The notes beneath the pieces were generated by a model. It had not been told where the DNA came from. It was given only the letters and a program-made list of their open reading frames with translations, and did not search any database. From CAZJNX01 sp964547415 (GTDB lineage Bacteria > Pseudomonadota > Alphaproteobacteria > Rhizobiales > Amorphaceae): DNA of 14,891 nt. The stretch is taken from NCBI GenBank assembly GCA_964547415.1, contig CAZJNX010000118.1, forward strand, positions 1-14,891, written 5' to 3'. Of the stretch, positions 14,677 through 14,891 are shown piece after piece (within the stretch, counting starts at the first letter, position 1; each line of letters begins with the position of its first letter). Both the position numbers and the translations under genes were made by a program.

Positions 14677-14891
14677 CGTGGGCGGTCTTGACGAGCTCGG
14701 CAGCATTCATCGGTGAGTGTGCCTCCCGGCGTCCGAGCATCCTATGAGACGCAGTCCGCGTACCTCCGCCGGATTGAGATCGATGCGAAACGGCGGCGGT
14801 TGCGAAGGTTCGATCCCGGTTTCTTCTCGACCCTCTGCCCCTGTCGTCGAGGTGAACAGCTTGGCGCGCGCAGAAAGCCAGTGAAATCAAT
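14677..14891. other. Downstream flank with no convincing gene
   Basis: Contains a short plus-strand frame opening at GTG 14713 (VPPGVRASYETQSAYLRRIEI) that runs off the right edge without a stop and has no clear Shine-Dalgarno. I do not recognise it. No T-tracted terminator hairpin was found after brxL. Confidence 0.3.

Noticed and set aside
14766..14796. Possible hairpin CCGCCG ... CGGCGG after brxL
   Set aside because: Loop of about 19 bases and no following T-tract; expected by chance at this GC content.
14807..14816. GGTTCGATCC, resembling a tRNA T-loop
   Set aside because: The flanking five bases do not form a T-stem, and no acceptor, D or anticodon arms can be folded around it.
1..14891. 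CRISPR arrays, rRNA, intact insertion sequences
   Set aside because: No regularly spaced repeats, rRNA-like sequence, or transposase with terminal inverted repeats was seen.

Overview
The window is GC-rich bacterial DNA. Most 60-base lines counted by hand in the right half are 70-83% GC. This, together with the style of a recombinase remnant at the left edge, suggests an alphaproteobacterium (Rhodobacterales or Rhizobiales type); that assignment is inference. Its content is a phage-defence island built around one complete type 1 BREX system.

Layout. Bases 1-561 hold two broken gene ends in different frames: the 3' end of an unrecognised gene, and a headless C-terminal piece of a site-specific recombinase or its HTH partner, which looks like scar tissue from a mobile element. 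On the minus strand (about 567-1565) lies a two-domain nuclease: an N-terminal EVE/PUA-like domain, of the type that reads modified bases, followed by an Mrr-type PD-(D/E)XK domain. A roughly 255-base divergent intergenic region with a perfect 9-bp inverted repeat separates it from a plus-strand operon running to 14676: brxA-like, brxB, brxC, pglX, pglZ, brxL. Gene junctions are tight: one overlap of 1 base, one of 4 bases, and gaps of 11, 39 and 1 base. The six genes are therefore very probably one translationally coupled transcript. The last 215 bases hold no convincing gene.

How the genes work together. In BREX, PglX methylates the host's non-palindromic recognition sites on adenine N6. 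BrxB, BrxC, PglZ and BrxL, with BrxA contributing in many systems, block replication of incoming DNA that lacks the mark. The divergent EVE-Mrr protein looks like a type IV (modification-dependent) restriction enzyme. The natural reading is complementary defence: BREX acts on unmodified phage DNA, and the Mrr protein acts on phages whose DNA carries modified bases.

The oddities lie inside the proteins. PglX carries NVPY where N6-adenine methyltransferases usually have NPPY, and its specificity region is embedded in a distinctly AT-richer segment, as if swapped in. The Lon-like C-terminal domain of BrxL appears to lack both members of the Ser-Lys dyad. The first gene is a divergent BrxA-like protein. 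GC content changes sharply along the operon, with brxA, brxB and the 5' part of brxC lower than the rest, which points to mosaic assembly. No stretch over 300 bases lacks a gene, and no tRNA, rRNA, CRISPR array or intact insertion sequence was found.
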